From contig PMXT01000112.1 of NCBI GenBank assembly GCA_003170995.1, positions 5,495 through 19,410 of the forward strand: a stretch of DNA of 13,916 bases, read 5' to 3'. A model generated the notes under the pieces. It saw only the letters and a list, made by a program, of their open reading frames with translations. It was not told the origin of the DNA and ran no database searches. Position 1 is the stretch's first letter. Every line of letters starts with the position of its first letter. Source of the DNA: Actinomycetota bacterium. Its GTDB lineage: Bacteria > Actinomycetota > Thermoleophilia > Gaiellales > Gaiellaceae. A program made the position numbers and the translations under genes. Positions 13,895-13,916 of this stretch are shown piece after piece.

Positions 13895-13916
13895 TGATCG
13901 GTGGATGCGATGCTAG

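Noticed and set aside
1..13916. Whole window as a transposon carrying cargo between terminal inverted repeats
   Set aside because: No transposase, recombinase or target-site duplication can be seen, and the cargo is ordinary core metabolism; the repeat is reported without this claim.

Overview
The window reads as a chromosomal segment of a high-GC actinobacterium. My best guess is class Thermoleophilia (Solirubrobacterales/Gaiellales type), possibly a metagenome contig. This rests on the GC-rich coding style by eye, the Asp-box lipoprotein, the GGDEF plus HD-GYP architecture, and the many starts preceded at 6-8 bases by a TANNNT box (leaderless-type promoters). No marker gene fixes the taxonomy. 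There is no transposase, integrase, CRISPR array, rRNA or convincing tRNA.

Layout. (1) 1-527: a repeat-bearing flank and a small LapA-like membrane protein. (2) 568-1674, minus strand: a stand-alone fold-type I aminotransferase of the MocR-C-terminal/LysN kind, transcribed divergently from the next block. (3) 1715-7417, plus strand: a compact biotin cluster bioA-bioB-bioD-bioF-bioH-bioC. It covers pimeloyl-ACP ester making and release (BioC, BioH) and ring assembly (BioF, BioA, BioD, BioB). All junctions overlap except bioF-bioH, where a 309-base stretch rich in hairpins and a G-rich tract interrupts the operon. (4) 7484-11156, minus strand: sucC, a SAM methyltransferase and sucD in overlapping order (succinyl-CoA synthetase with a methyltransferase wedged between its subunits), then an Asp-box (BNR/Ycf48-like) lipoprotein. 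(5) 11238-13845, plus strand: pgsA (phosphatidylglycerophosphate synthase), then a seven-TM-like GGDEF plus HD-GYP cyclic-di-GMP enzyme preceded by a possible 23-codon leader ORF.

How it works together. The biotin genes form one pathway that is probably co-transcribed from a symmetric divergent promoter at about 1680-1715. There a perfect 9-base inverted repeat carries a -10-like box for each direction, which suggests shared control with the divergent aminotransferase. The sucC-MT-sucD unit is TCA-cycle metabolism; the methyltransferase's substrate is unknown. sucC and pgsA also diverge from a short shared promoter region.

Most unusual structure. The two ends of the window carry the same 37-base sequence in inverted orientation (35/37 identical, with a 26-base exact run). 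A shorter, diverged look-alike sits immediately after bioF, inside the odd intercistronic gap. This points to a dispersed repeat family that may also explain why the sequence ends where it does.
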